Assembly: GCF_002786295.1 (NCBI RefSeq)
Contig: NZ_PGTC01000009.1
Coordinates: 607,438 to 671,437, forward strand
Source: Pseudooceanicola marinus
GTDB taxonomy: Bacteria > Pseudomonadota > Alphaproteobacteria > Rhodobacterales > Rhodobacteraceae
Length of the DNA stretch: 64,000 bases
Reading direction: 5' to 3'
Within the stretch, counting starts at the first letter, position 1. Each line of letters starts with the position of its first letter. Shown here piece after piece: positions 22,662-32,450 of the stretch. The notes beneath the pieces were generated by a model. The model searched no databases and was not told the DNA's origin. It saw only the letters and a program-made list of their open reading frames with translations. A program made the translations under genes and the position numbers.

Positions 22662-24181
22662 AGGGACCGTTGAAGCGCCTCGCCGGGCGTCGCGCGGGTC
22701 CCAACCGGCCCGAGTGGGGGACGCTCGACCGCGACCTGGACCGGCTGTCGCTGCTGGAGGCAGGCGCCATGCACCAGTCGCGTCCCTTGCTCATGGCCGG
22801 GGTGGCCCTGGCCTTCATCGTGCTGGCCATGCTGCTGGCCGCCGGTCTGACCGGGCAGGGGCCGTCGAGCATCGCCGTGGTCGCTGCCGCCGCCCTGGGC
22901 GCCTACATGGCGCTGAACATCGGCGCCAATGACGTGGCCAACAACATGGGCCCGGCCGTGGGGGCGGGGGCGCTGCCCATGGCCGGGGCCATTGCCCTGG
23001 CCGCCGTCTTTGAAAGCGCGGGCGCGCTGATCGCCGGCCATGACGTGATCGAGACGGTGTCGCGCGGCATCCTGGATCCCGGCGTGGTGTCGTCCGTCGC
23101 CAGCTTCCCCCTTGCGATGATCGCGGCGCTTCTGGGTGCCGCGCTCTGGGTCAACCTGGCGACCTGGCTGCGCGCGCCCGTGTCCACCACCCAGGCGGTG
23201 GTGGGCGGCATGCTGGGCGCCGGGGGCGCGGCGGCGGGGCTGGGGGCGGTCCAGTGGCAGACCCTGGGCCTGATTGCAGGGGGCTGGGTGCTGTCGCCGC
23301 TGATGGGCGCGCTGACGGCGGCGGGGATCCTCGGCTTCGTCCGCTGGCGCATCCTCTACGTGCCCGACAAGATCGCGGCGGCGCGCCGCTGGGTGCCGGT
23401 CCTGCTGGGGGTGATGGCGGCGGCCTTCACCGCCTACCTGTTGCAGAAGGCCCCGCCGTGGTTCCTGTCGGCGTCCCTGTCGCAGCCGGTGACGGTGGCC
23501 CTGGGGCTGGCCGTGGGCCTGGTGGCCTGGCTGGTCGCCATCCCGGTGATCGGGCGTCAGTCGCGCGGGCTGGAAAACCGCCGTTCGGCGCTGAAACCGC
23601 TGTTCCGCCTGCCGCTGATCTGCGCCGCCGCGCTTCTGTCTTTCGCCCACGGGGCCAACGATGTCGCCAACGCCGTGGCGCCGCTGGCGGCTCTGGTGGA
23701 GGCGCAGCGCGCCGGCGGGCTGGAGGCGGTCGTGCCGCTGCCGCTGTGGGTCACGCTGATCGGGGCGGGGGGCATTTCCATGGGCCTGATCCTCTTTGGT
23801 CCGCGGCTGATCCGGCTGGTCGGGCGCGAGATCACCCGCCTGAACCCGCCGCGCGCCTTCTGCATCGCGCTGGCGGCGGCGGTGACGGTGCTGCTGGCCT
23901 CCTCGCTGGGCCTGCCCGTCAGTTCGACCCATGTGACCATCGGCGGTGTCTTCGGTGTCGGGTTCTACCGCGAATGGGTGTCGCGCCTGAACGATCGCCG
24001 TGCCGACAAGGCCGCCCGGGAAAAGGCCGAGGGCCGCACCTTCCCGCTGGAGGAACGGCGCCGCCGCCGCCTGGTGCGGCGCTCGCATTTCATGACGATC
24101 ATCGCCGCCTGGCTGGTCACCCTGCCGGCCGCCGGCCTCGTTTCGGCGCTGGCCTTCACAGTGCTGGACCTGCTGGGCTGA
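22658..24181 (+). CDS. Inorganic phosphate transporter, PiT family
   Basis: A 507-residue inner-membrane permease for metal-phosphate with protons. The two inverted-repeat halves each carry the PiT signature, ALNIGANDVANNMGPAVG in the first half and SFAHGANDVANAVAPLA in the second. About ten helices are visible, with a hydrophilic loop near residues 430-465. An N-terminal cytoplasmic extension of about 45 residues precedes the first helix. Translation starts at GTG 22658, overlapping the Nudix stop codon. Confidence 0.92.
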   Translation: MKGPLKRLAGRRAGPNRPEWGTLDRDLDRLSLLEAGAMHQSRPLLMAGVALAFIVLAMLLAAGLTGQGPSSIAVVAAAALGAYMALNIGANDVANNMGPAVGAGALPMAGAIALAAVFESAGALIAGHDVIETVSRGILDPGVVSSVASFPLAMIAALLGAALWVNLATWLRAPVSTTQAVVGGMLGAGGAAAGLGAVQWQTLGLIAGGWVLSPLMGALTAAGILGFVRWRILYVPDKIAAARRWVPVLLGVMAAAFTAYLLQKAPPWFLSASLSQPVTVALGLAVGLVAWLVAIPVIGRQSRGLENRRSALKPLFRLPLICAAALLSFAHGANDVANAVAPLAALVEAQRAGGLEAVVPLPLWVTLIGAGGISMGLILFGPRLIRLVGREITRLNPPRAFCIALAAAVTVLLASSLGLPVSSTHVTIGGVFGVGFYREWVSRLNDRRADKAAREKAEGRTFPLEERRRRRLVRRSHFMTIIAAWLVTLPAAGLVSALAFTVLDLLG

Positions 24182-24321
24182 TCGCGCCGCGCGCCCGGAC
24201 TGAGCCGCATTTTAGCTAAACACAATGGGCAGGCTGGCGCGGGATCGCTTGGGCATTAAGGCCCCGGCAAGTCTTTTGTTCCAAGGTCCGCCGGCAATTC
24301 CAACCAGACCGGGGAAAGCCG

Positions 24322-24903
24322 ATGAATGCCCTCCATGCCACTCTTGCGCTGGCGCTTGCCGCCACGACCGCCGTGCCTGCCGCCCAGGCCAATCCCTACG
24401 AGGCGTCCATGCGCGACTACCTCGAAAGCGAGGTCCTGCTGTGGGTCTTCGACGGGGTCGTGATCGATGCGATCCGGGCCCAGAACGCCGCGCATCCCGA
24501 CATCACCCAGGCGGAGATCGACGCGCTGGATGCCCAGTGGCAGGCCGAGGTCGGAAGCGCCAATCAGCCACTGGTGGAGGCGGTGCTGAACAAACCGGCC
24601 TCGGCCTATCTCAGCGCGCAGATGGCGGAGTCGCTGGGTGCCATCACCGAGATCTTCCTGATGGATGCCCACGGGCTGAACGTCGCCGCGACAGGGCCGA
24701 CGTCCGACTACTGGCAGGGGGACGAGGCGAAGTTCCAGCAGACCTACCTGGTCGGCGCCGGGGCTGTGCATGTGGGCGACGTGGAACTGGATGAATCCAC
24801 CCAGTCCTACCAGGGTCAGGTGTCCATCTCGGTGATGGACCCCGACAGCAAGGAGGTGATCGGCGCCGTGACCGTCGGCCTGAACGCAGAGCTTCTGTAC
24901 TGA
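24322..24903 (+). CDS. Secreted PDC/Cache-like sensor-domain protein
   Basis: A 193-residue protein with a cleavable signal peptide (hydrophobic 5-18, cleavage near AQA-NP at about 23-24). The mature part resembles a single Cache/PDC extracytoplasmic sensor domain: an alpha-helical start (MRDYLESEVLLWV), then ITEIFLMDAHGLNVAATGPT, and a final strand pair SISVMDPDSKEVIGAVTVGL. The LMD-hGhnVA and IGAVTVGL patterns are those seen in the extracellular domains of chemoreceptors and histidine kinases. It has no membrane anchor or output domain. It lies 34 bp upstream of a large chemoreceptor gene, so a periplasmic partner role is plausible but not proven. Confidence 0.65.
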   Translation: MNALHATLALALAATTAVPAAQANPYEASMRDYLESEVLLWVFDGVVIDAIRAQNAAHPDITQAEIDALDAQWQAEVGSANQPLVEAVLNKPASAYLSAQMAESLGAITEIFLMDAHGLNVAATGPTSDYWQGDEAKFQQTYLVGAGAVHVGDVELDESTQSYQGQVSISVMDPDSKEVIGAVTVGLNAELLY

Positions 24904-24937
24904 AACGCGGCGCCGACCGCCAACGGAGCTGGACAGT

Positions 24938-27532
24938 ATGACAGGCCGCAAACACGACCCCGCAGGTGCCGGGCCGGCGACGCCGCAGCCAATCGCCTTC
25001 CACCGGACCTCTTTCTTTCGGGCCACGGCGATCGTGGCCCTGTGCATCCTGCTGGTGGTGCTGACCTCCCAGCTGATGGGGATGCGCCACATGACCCAGA
25101 GCATTCGCGACTGGACCGGCATCCGGGCGGTCGAGGCGACGAAGGGGATGAGCACCAGTCTGGCGGGGGCGATCAAGTTCGGTCGCCCCGAGGCGGCGCA
25201 GCCTGTCCTTGACGACTTCGCCACGAACCTGGGAGAGGATGTGCTGGGCGCGCTCGCGTTGCGGGCCGATGGCACGTCTCTCGCCTCGGTCGGGGGCGAC
25301 GGGTTCGACATGGTGGCGGCCACCGCGCTAGGCCGTGCCGCCATGGAGGGGGGCACGGCGCTGGCCGATGAAGCGGCGGGCCTCTGGGCCTATCCAGCGC
25401 TCTATGGCGGTCAGGGTGAGCCTGTTGGGGCCCTCGTCACCCAATGGACAGCCGACCCCCGCATTGCCCAGGCCCGGCGCGACTGGCTGAGCTCGGCCAT
25501 CTTCTCCCTGGTGGTCTTCGCCATGGCCCTTCTGCTGGCGGCGGTGCTGTTCTATCGCAATCTGTCGCGTCCGTTGCAGCTTGTGGCGGATCAGATGAAC
25601 CAGGTCGCCTTGGGGGATCTGGAGGTCAAGGTGTCCGGTGGCAACCGCGGCGACGAGATCGGGCGCATCGCCCGCCGGCTGGAGCGGTTCCGCGACAACC
25701 TGCGCGCGGCCCGCGCCACCCAGACGGAGAATGCCTTCAAGAGCGCGGGGGTCAGCAACTCCGGCTCGGCACTGGTCCTGCTGGACAATGATCAGGCCAT
25801 CGCCTTTGCCAACCCGGCTTGCGAACGCCTGCTGATGTCTTGTGCCCCCGCGATCCGCAACAGCTGGCCCGGCTTCGATCCGGCCAAGCTGGCCGAACAT
25901 CCCGCCGGTCGCCTGCCGGGCCTGGGGGCACCGCTGACGGATATCCGCAACGGGCAAAAGGCCGTGCCCTGCACGCTCGATCTTCGGTGGGGCGAGGCGC
26001 TGATCTCGGTCTACATCGACCGGGTCGACGATGATGAGGGGACGCCGATCGGCTACGTTCTCGAACTGAAAGATATCTCCAGCGAGAAGCTGAACGAGGC
26101 GGTGCTGAAGGCCATCGACCGGCATCAGCTTCGGGTGGATTTCGACAGCGCCCAGAGGCTGACCACCTGCAATGCCCGGTTCCTTGATCTTTGCGGCCTG
26201 GCCTTGGCGGATCTGCAGGGTGTCCTCGGACCGGACCTTCTGCACCGGATCGACGTGTCCGAGGCGGAACGCGCCGAGTCCCGTGAAAAACTGCATAAGG
26301 GCGAGGCGCTGAGCGGGAAATTCAAGCTGGGACGCGGTCAGGGCGAGGTCTACGTGGAGGGCAGCGTCAGCCCGCTGATCGACCGCAACGGAGAGATCGA
26401 GCGGATGGTGTTCATCGGTTCTGACATCACGCAAAGCCACGTGTCCATGCGCGAGGCCGAACGGGAGCGGCGCGAGACCTCGGAACAGCAGCAACTGGTG
26501 GTGGATGCGCTGAAGGTGGGGCTGCGGAAACTGGCCGATGGGGATCTGACCTCCTCCATCCGACAGCCCTTCCGCCCCGAGTACGAACAGCTGCGCAGCA
26601 ATTTCAATCAGGCGGTGGAAGCCCTGCATGAGGCCATGGGCGCAGTGGTGCAGAACGCCAATTCGATCAGCGGCGAGGCGGGCGAGATCAGCAATGCCGC
26701 CGATGACCTGGCCCAGCGGACCGAGAAACAGGCCGCCACGCTGGAACAGACCGCGGCCGCGCTGGACGAGTTGACCGCCTCGGTCAAATCCGCTGCGGCG
26801 GGCGCCGACCAGGCCAGCCAGATCGCCGCGACTGCGCAGGGCAAGGCCGAGACCGGCGGCGCGGTTGCGCGCCAGGCGGTCGAGGCAATGGATGCCATCA
26901 AGTCTTCGTCGAAGGAGATTTCCAAGATCACCAGCGTGATCGATGACATTGCCTTCCAGACCAACCTGCTGGCCTTGAATGCGGGCGTTGAGGCGGCGCG
27001 CGCGGGCGACGCCGGGCGAGGGTTCGCCGTCGTGGCCACCGAGGTGCGCGCCCTGGCGCAACGCTCTTCCGAGGCGGCCCGGGAGATCAACCAGTTGATC
27101 TCGGCTTCTGGGGGACACGTGAAATCCGGCGTCGATCTGGTGGACCGCACCGGTGACGCCCTTGGGGAAATCGTGACCTCGGTTGTCGACATTTCGAAAC
27201 GGGTCGCCTCCATCGCGGCCTCGGCCCGCGAACAGGCCACCGGGCTGAACGAGATCAACGCGGCGGTCAACGACCTGGACCAGGTCACCCAGCAAAACGC
27301 GGCGATGTTCGAGGAAACCACGGCAGCCAGCCATGCCCTGACCTCCGAGGCCAATGCGCTGGTCGAAGCTTCTGCACGGTTTCGCGTCGATATGCCGGCG
27401 CCGGCCGGCCCGCGCCGGCGCAGCCGCGACGGGGGCGGCCTCGCAGCCAAGCCGGCCGCCCAGGCCGCAGCAGGGGGCGAGACGCCCACCCGTCGGTCCT
27501 CCGACCGGGATGTGAGCTGGAAGGAGTTCTGA
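24938..27532 (+). CDS. Methyl-accepting chemotaxis protein with two PAS-like domains and a CheR-docking tail
   Basis: An 864-residue chemoreceptor. Order of parts: transmembrane helix (about 27-47), periplasmic domain (about 48-185), second helix (about 186-206), HAMP (about 207-260), two PAS-like domains (about 265-380 and 385-505), a second HAMP-like segment (about 515-560) and a methyl-accepting signalling domain (about 570-830). The signalling domain contains the hairpin-tip sequence IDDIAFQTNLLALNAGVEAA. The last five residues are SWKEF, which fits the W-x-x-F pentapeptide that tethers CheR/CheB on major receptors. It is probably co-transcribed with the secreted sensor protein and followed by a 15-bp terminator. 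No che genes are nearby. Confidence 0.93.
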   Translation: MTGRKHDPAGAGPATPQPIAFHRTSFFRATAIVALCILLVVLTSQLMGMRHMTQSIRDWTGIRAVEATKGMSTSLAGAIKFGRPEAAQPVLDDFATNLGEDVLGALALRADGTSLASVGGDGFDMVAATALGRAAMEGGTALADEAAGLWAYPALYGGQGEPVGALVTQWTADPRIAQARRDWLSSAIFSLVVFAMALLLAAVLFYRNLSRPLQLVADQMNQVALGDLEVKVSGGNRGDEIGRIARRLERFRDNLRAARATQTENAFKSAGVSNSGSALVLLDNDQAIAFANPACERLLMSCAPAIRNSWPGFDPAKLAEHPAGRLPGLGAPLTDIRNGQKAVPCTLDLRWGEALISVYIDRVDDDEGTPIGYVLELKDISSEKLNEAVLKAIDRHQLRVDFDSAQRLTTCNARFLDLCGLALADLQGVLGPDLLHRIDVSEAERAESREKLHKGEALSGKFKLGRGQGEVYVEGSVSPLIDRNGEIERMVFIGSDITQSHVSMREAERERRETSEQQQLVVDALKVGLRKLADGDLTSSIRQPFRPEYEQLRSNFNQAVEALHEAMGAVVQNANSISGEAGEISNAADDLAQRTEKQAATLEQTAAALDELTASVKSAAAGADQASQIAATAQGKAETGGAVARQAVEAMDAIKSSSKEISKITSVIDDIAFQTNLLALNAGVEAARAGDAGRGFAVVATEVRALAQRSSEAAREINQLISASGGHVKSGVDLVDRTGDALGEIVTSVVDISKRVASIAASAREQATGLNEINAAVNDLDQVTQQNAAMFEETTAASHALTSEANALVEASARFRVDMPAPAGPRRRSRDGGGLAAKPAAQAAAGGETPTRRSSDRDVSWKEF

Positions 27533-27544
27533 ACCCGACGGCAC

Positions 27545-27589
27545 GGGGCCCAAAAGCGGGAGGGGGAGACCCATCCGCTTTTGGGCCCC
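27545..27589 (+). terminator. Terminator of the chemoreceptor gene
   Basis: A perfect 15-bp stem (27545-27559 with 27575-27589, GGGGCCCAAAAGCGG and its complement) with a 15-nt loop, 12 bp after the stop codon. No long T-run follows, but the stem contains an internal TTTT. Confidence 0.7.
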
Positions 27590-27946
27590 GGCTGCAGAGC
27601 GGGCTGGTGATTGGGCGAAGACGAGGGTGTCTTGTATGAGTGCAGCGCGGGGCCACCTATCTCCCCGGCCGGAGGTCAGCGCTGTCCCGAGCGCATACGT
27701 CTTGACCCGAGACGCGGATCTGACCCGGGCGGGGCTGGGCGACGGGCGACCTGCGAGGGCAGGCGCACGACAGGACAAGGGGCGGGGCGGGTGACAATCC
27801 GGAGCATATGGAGGGCCAGGGCATCCGAGTCGACCGGGGGGCGCCATATACCGGGGCTGGGCTATGTCAGGAAAAGCGCAGGCGCAGGGCGGATAGATTG
27901 AAACGCCGTGCATTCCCGGGGCGGCACGAGACGGGTCAACCAAGGA
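27590..27946. other. Intergenic region without recognisable gene
   Basis: A 357-bp GC-rich stretch between two terminators. No frame has gene-like codon use with a ribosome-binding site, and no RNA fold was recognised. Confidence 0.5.
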
Positions 27947-27974
27947 AAAAGGGGCAGCCATGGCCGCCCCTTTT
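27947..27974 (-). terminator. Terminator of metG
   Basis: AAAAGGGGC (27947-27955) pairs with GCCCCTTTT (27966-27974), and the loop is itself a GCCATGGC palindrome. On the minus strand the stem ends in TTTTT, 25 bp after the metG stop. Confidence 0.8.
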
Positions 27975-27998
27975 CTCGAGCGTCGAACGGTGCTGCGG

Positions 27999-29711
27999 TC
28001 AGCCGCGTGTGCCGCTGAACCGGGCCTGCCAGTCCTCGCGTTCCTCGTCCGCGATCTTGCGGAAGAGGTTCTCTGGCACGGTGAAGGTGGCCCCCGGCGC
28101 CAGGGCGTTCAGCGCCTCGGGCAGATCCTCCGGCCAGTCCAGGCTGTCCAGCTTCAGCGCCTCTTTCAGCACATCCGAGGTGTCGGGGATGAAGGGCGCG
28201 GACAGCACGGCGTAAAGGCGGATCAGGTTCAGTGACAGCCGTACGATGGCCGCCGCGCGATCCGGATCTTCCTTGAAGGCGGCCCAGGGGGCGGCCGATT
28301 GCAGGTACTCGTTGCCCGCGGCCCAGATCGCGCGCAGCTCAGCCGCCGCCTTGCGCACCTCGATGGCATCCATGTGGCCCTGATAGGCCGTCAGACGCTC
28401 GGTCAGCTCGGCGATGAGCGCCTCCTCCGCCGGGCCATAGCTGCCGCCGGCGGGCACTTCTTCGCCGAACTTCGAGCGGCAGAACTTGGTCACGCGGCTG
28501 ACGAAGTTGCCCAGCACGTCGGACAGGTCCTTGTTCACCGAGGCCTGGAAGTTCTCCCAGGTGAATTCCGCGTCAGACGATTCCGGTGCGTGGCTCAGCA
28601 ACCACCAGCGCCAGTAATCGCTGGGCAGCACCTCCAGCGCCTGATCCATGAAGACCCCGCGCCCGCGCGAGGTGGAGAATTGGCCGCCCTCGTAGTTCAG
28701 GTAGTTGAAGGACTTGATGTAATCGACCAGCTTCCACGGCTCGCCCGAGCCCAGGATCGTCGCGGGGAAGCTGAGGGTGTGGAAGGGCACGTTATCCTTG
28801 CCCATGAACTGGGTGTAGGTCACGTCCTCGGCGCCCGCATCGGTGCGCCACCAGCGGGACCAGTCGTCCCCCTTGCCGGCATCGACCCATTCCTGGGCGC
28901 AGGCAATATACTCGATCGGCGCGTCGAACCAGACGTAGAAGACCTTGCCTTCCATCCCCGGCCAGTCTGCGTCGCCTTTCTTCACAGGCACGCCCCAGTC
29001 GAGGTCGCGGGTGATGCCCCGGTCCTGCAGCCCGTCGCCGTCGTTCAGCCATTTCTTGGCGATCGAGGTGGTCAGCACCGGCCAGCCTTCGCGCGTGTCG
29101 ATCCACTTCTCCAGCTCGTCCTTCATAGTCGACTGGCGCAGATACAGGTGCTTGGTCTCGCGCATCTCCAGGTCGGTGGCGCCCGAGATGGTGGAATGCG
29201 GGTTGATCAGGTCGACCGGATCCAGCTGCTTGGTGCAGTTGTCGCACTGGTCGCCGCGGGCACTTTCGAAGCCGCAGTTCGGACAGGTGCCCTCGATGTA
29301 GCGGTCGGGCAGGTAGCGGCCATCGGTGGGCGAATACATCTGCGTTTCCGACACTTCGCGGATCAGGCCACGGTCGGCCAGGACGCCGGCGAAATGCTGG
29401 GTCAGCTTCTGGTTCTGGGGCGAAGACGACCGGCCGAAGTGGTCGAAGCTGAGGCGGAAGCCTTGCGCGATCTTCGCCTGCACGTCGTGCATCTCGGCGC
29501 AGTACTCGGCCACCGGCTGGCCGGCCTTGGCGGCGGCCAGTTCGGCCGGGGTGCCGTGTTCGTCGGTGGCACAGAGGAACAGCACCTCGTGGCCGCGCCC
29601 CCGCTGGTAGCGGGCGAAGAGGTCGGCGGGCAGCTGGCTGCCGACGAGGTTGCCCAGGTGCTTGATCCCGTTGATGTAGGGGATGGCCGAGGTGATGAGA
29701 TGCCGCGCCAT
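27999..29711 (-). CDS. metG: Methionine--tRNA ligase
   Basis: Class I synthetase that charges initiator and elongator tRNA-Met. The 570-residue protein starts [20 protein letters not shown], where KHLG is the HIGH motif. A zinc knuckle is formed by CPNC...CDNC (about residues 145-160). The KMSKS loop is divergent and reads FSTSRGRG, as in the subgroup of MetRS that uses FSxSR-like loops. The C-terminal tRNA-dimerisation extension found in E. coli MetG is absent. The start at 29711 is where the Rossmann fold begins; an upstream in-frame ATG would add 19 residues without similarity. Confidence 0.95.
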   Translation of the reverse strand: MARHLITSAIPYINGIKHLGNLVGSQLPADLFARYQRGRGHEVLFLCATDEHGTPAELAAAKAGQPVAEYCAEMHDVQAKIAQGFRLSFDHFGRSSSPQNQKLTQHFAGVLADRGLIREVSETQMYSPTDGRYLPDRYIEGTCPNCGFESARGDQCDNCTKQLDPVDLINPHSTISGATDLEMRETKHLYLRQSTMKDELEKWIDTREGWPVLTTSIAKKWLNDGDGLQDRGITRDLDWGVPVKKGDADWPGMEGKVFYVWFDAPIEYIACAQEWVDAGKGDDWSRWWRTDAGAEDVTYTQFMGKDNVPFHTLSFPATILGSGEPWKLVDYIKSFNYLNYEGGQFSTSRGRGVFMDQALEVLPSDYWRWWLLSHAPESSDAEFTWENFQASVNKDLSDVLGNFVSRVTKFCRSKFGEEVPAGGSYGPAEEALIAELTERLTAYQGHMDAIEVRKAAAELRAIWAAGNEYLQSAAPWAAFKEDPDRAAAIVRLSLNLIRLYAVLSAPFIPDTSDVLKEALKLDSLDWPEDLPEALNALAPGATFTVPENLFRKIADEEREDWQARFSGTRG

Positions 29712-29805
29712 GGACGCCTCCTTGCGTAACTGGTCCCGTTCAGGTCTGACCTGCCTCATAGCCCGCACGGCCCCGAATAAAAAGAGCCGCCGAGGCCCCG
29801 GCAGC

Positions 29806-29866
29806 TCTTCTTCTTGCTTAAAATATCCGGGGGGAGGCCGCAGGCCGGGGGGCAGAGCTCCCCCAC
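29806..29866 (-). repeat. Dispersed intergenic element, copy E
   Basis: On the minus strand the order is GGGGGAGCTCTGCCCCCC, then CGGCCTGCGGCCT, then CCCCCCGGATATTTTAAGC followed by AAGAAGAAG. Both parts of the element are clear. It lies between the SDR gene and metG, downstream of the SDR stop codon. Confidence 0.55.
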
Positions 29867-29894
29867 GCGCCTCGACCGCCGTCCCCCGCTCAGG

Positions 29895-30650
29895 TCATTG
29901 CGCGGTATAGGCGCCGTCGACCAGGTGGTAGGACCCGGTGACGAAGCTGGCCTGTTCCGACAGCAGGTAGAGGACCAGCGAGGCGACCTCTTCCGGTTTG
30001 CCCAGCCGGCCCACCGGGTGCATGCCCGCCAGCATCTCCATGGTTTCGGCGTCGAGGTTGTTGTCCAGCAACGGCGTCTTGATATAGCCCGGTCCGACCG
30101 CGTTGACGCGCACGCCGTCCTGGGCATGGGCGATGGCGGCGGCCTTGGTCATGCCGACGACGCCGTGCTTCGCCGCGACGTAGGCCGGCGACAGCGGCGT
30201 GCCGACCGAGCCGAGGATCGAGGCCATGTTGACGATGGACCCGCCGCCCGAGGCCTTGATCGCCGGAATGGCATAGCGCATCCCGTAGAAAACCCCGTTC
30301 AGGTTGATGCCGATCACCTGCTGCCACCCGTCGATCGGATACTCGCCCGTGGGGGCCTGCGGCCCACCGATACCGGCGTTGTTGACGATTCCGTAAAGGC
30401 TGCCGGTCTGTTCGACGGCGAAATCCACCATGGCCTTCACCTGGTCGGGATCGGCCACGTCCAGCGCGAAGGCGTAGGCCTTGCCGCCCGCAGCCTTGAT
30501 CTTGTCCGCCAGTGCCTGGGCCGGCGCTTCGTGCAGGTCGGCGACGACGACGGTGCCGCCCGAGGCCGCCAGCTCCTCGCAGACCGAGGCGCCGATGCCG
30601 GAGGCGCCGCCGGTGACGATGATGGTCTTGTCGGTGAATGTCAGGTCCAT
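29895..30650 (-). CDS. Short-chain dehydrogenase/reductase
   Basis: A 251-residue classical SDR, an NAD(P)-dependent oxidoreductase of alcohols or ketones. The cofactor motif TGGASGIGASV, the NNAG motif (YGIVNNAGIG), catalytic Ser in VNMASILGS and the YVAAK active-site Tyr-Lys are all intact. It ends with GSYHLVDGAYTAQ. The start at 30650 follows GGGAGGTCTC. The substrate cannot be deduced. A decayed copy of the 3' end of a related gene lies about 170 bp upstream of this gene. Confidence 0.9.
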   Translation of the reverse strand: MDLTFTDKTIIVTGGASGIGASVCEELAASGGTVVVADLHEAPAQALADKIKAAGGKAYAFALDVADPDQVKAMVDFAVEQTGSLYGIVNNAGIGGPQAPTGEYPIDGWQQVIGINLNGVFYGMRYAIPAIKASGGGSIVNMASILGSVGTPLSPAYVAAKHGVVGMTKAAAIAHAQDGVRVNAVGPGYIKTPLLDNNLDAETMEMLAGMHPVGRLGKPEEVASLVLYLLSEQASFVTGSYHLVDGAYTAQ

Positions 30651-30816
30651 GAGAGACCTCCCTTGGTCCGAATGGGGCGTGCAAAAGCACGTATGCCCAA
30701 GGGATAGGGCTGAACTGCGCGGCACGGAATGATTCACGTCAAGACGGCAGGGTATGGCATGATTCCGCCATTGGCAGGTGCAGGCACCGGGGTCTTTCGG
30801 CCCCGACCCGCGTCGA

Positions 30817-30885
30817 TCATTGGTCGGTAAGGGCCCCGTCGACCAGGTGGAAAGAGCCGGTAGCGAGGCATGTCTCGTCGTTGAA
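30817..30885 (-). pseudogene. Fossil 3' end of a second SDR gene
   Basis: Minus-strand codons ending at TGA (30817-30819) read NDETCLATGSFHLVDGALTD then Q-stop, aligning with SEQASFVTGSYHLVDGAYTA-Q of the intact neighbouring SDR; the nucleotide similarity runs over about 60 bp. Upstream of this the reading frame continues but no longer resembles an SDR, and there is no start codon, cofactor motif or active site. It is best explained as the remnant of a tandem SDR copy, deleted except for its last codons. Confidence 0.6.
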
Positions 30886-31044
30886 ACGAATGTCCTTTGG
30901 GAGATGCCCTTTCCTCAGAGGTACATCTTTATTCAAATAGAGGTCATTGCCTGCCGGTTGAATGCACCCGTCGAGGGGCTTCGACGGTGCACAGCCCGCC
31001 CGCAGGGCCGCTGACGGAGGAGACGGCGGGGCGGAGGACCGCTG

Positions 31045-32265
31045 TCAGTTACGTTCCCGGAGCCCGCGCAGCAGCCGGCCCACGACGAAGGTGGTGCGCG
31101 GGGCGTAGATATAGGCGGTGCGCTGATCCGGGGCCGGGCGGGCCTGCATCCGCAGGAGGCCGAAGCCGATCAGCGCCGCATGGCCAAGCGCGACCATGGC
31201 GTAGATCGCCGCCGGACCGAAGCCCTCGATCAGCTGGGCCGCGATCCAGGGCGCGCCGATGGCGCCGATGGCATAGTAGAACAGCAGCGCCGCCGACAGT
31301 TCCGCCCGTTCATCGCTGGCGGCGAAGTCGTGGGCGTGGGCCAGGGCCACGGAATAGACCGGGTAGGTGGTCACGCCGAAGAGGAAGCCGTTGATCATCG
31401 CCGCCCGTGGCCCGTCGATGGTCAGGCCCGACGCCACGCAGGAACAGATGGCCGCCAGCGAGATCCCGATCAGCACCCGGCGCCGGTCGAACTTGTCCGC
31501 CAGCCAGCCGACGGGATACTGCACCAGGGCCCCGCCCAGGATGAACAGGGCCAGGAACCAGGCGATCTGTGGCGTGCTGAGGCCGATTTCCTGCCCGTAG
31601 ACCGGCCCGATCATCCGGAAGGTCGCCGCCGACAGGGCCGAAACGATCACCGCGACGGCGGCCAGGGGCGACCGGCGCCAGGCCAGCAGCGGGCGCAGGC
31701 GCGGGGCCGAGGTCAGCGCGGGCTGCGGCGCCTTGCTCAGCGCGAGGGGCAGCAGGGCCGCGCAGCACAGGATGGCCAGCAGGTTGTAGGAGACATAGGC
31801 GGCGGGTGCGAGGATCCCGATCATCAGCTGCGCGACCAGCGAGGCCGACATGTCCGCAATGCGGTAAAGGCTGGTGATGCGTCCCCGGTCGGCGTTCTCC
31901 AGCCGGGCCATCAGCCAGCCTTCGACCACAGTGTAGCAGCCGGCGACGCAGATGCCGCTGGCCACGCGCATCCCCGCCCAGGCCCAGGGATCGACCACCA
32001 TCATGTGGCCCATCAACCCGATGGCACCCAGGGCGGTGAAGGCGGCGAAGCTGCGCGCGTGGCCCACCCGGCCCAGCAGGCGCGGCGCGCCCCAGCATCC
32101 GACGAAGAAGCCCAGAAAATGGGCCGAGCCCAACAGGCCGATCTGCCCCCGGGTGAAGCCCAGCTCGATCCCCGACAGCGCATCCAGCGGGCCCACGCCG
32201 CCGGCGGAAAGTTGCAGAAGGATGACGGAGAGAAAGAGGGCGGAGAGGCCGAGGACGAGTCGCAT
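31045..32265 (-). CDS. MFS transporter, YcaD-like
   Basis: A 406-residue inner-membrane protein with about twelve helices starting MRLVLGLSALFLSVILLQLS. The loops LLGRVGHARSFA and GWLADKFDRRRVLIG (motif A-like, second half) place it in the major facilitator superfamily; the VVEGWLMARLENADRGRI segment and overall order resemble the YcaD group of unknown substrate. The frame is open upstream, but the leader is Arg/Gly-rich, so ATG 32265 was chosen. It diverges from the aldo/keto reductase with 185 bp between starts. Confidence 0.8.
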   Translation of the reverse strand: MRLVLGLSALFLSVILLQLSAGGVGPLDALSGIELGFTRGQIGLLGSAHFLGFFVGCWGAPRLLGRVGHARSFAAFTALGAIGLMGHMMVVDPWAWAGMRVASGICVAGCYTVVEGWLMARLENADRGRITSLYRIADMSASLVAQLMIGILAPAAYVSYNLLAILCCAALLPLALSKAPQPALTSAPRLRPLLAWRRSPLAAVAVIVSALSAATFRMIGPVYGQEIGLSTPQIAWFLALFILGGALVQYPVGWLADKFDRRRVLIGISLAAICSCVASGLTIDGPRAAMINGFLFGVTTYPVYSVALAHAHDFAASDERAELSAALLFYYAIGAIGAPWIAAQLIEGFGPAAIYAMVALGHAALIGFGLLRMQARPAPDQRTAYIYAPRTTFVVGRLLRGLRERN

Positions 32266-32450
32266 GCCCCTTCCTGCGCCCCGGCGTCCCGCGCCACCCG
32301 CCCGTTCGCGACATCGGCGCGGCGATTTTGTGCCGCGCTGCGCGCCCGGCGGCGGGGAAGGAAAAATTGCGGCTACTCCCCTTGCACCCCGAAGCAAAAT
32401 GGTAACCCTCTGGCCGTACTGAATTTCAAACGGCGAAGACGGGACCAGAT

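Noticed and set aside
25328..27961. Long open frame antisense to the chemoreceptor gene
   Set aside because: Crosses the terminator, lacks domains, and is explained by codon bias of the MCP gene.
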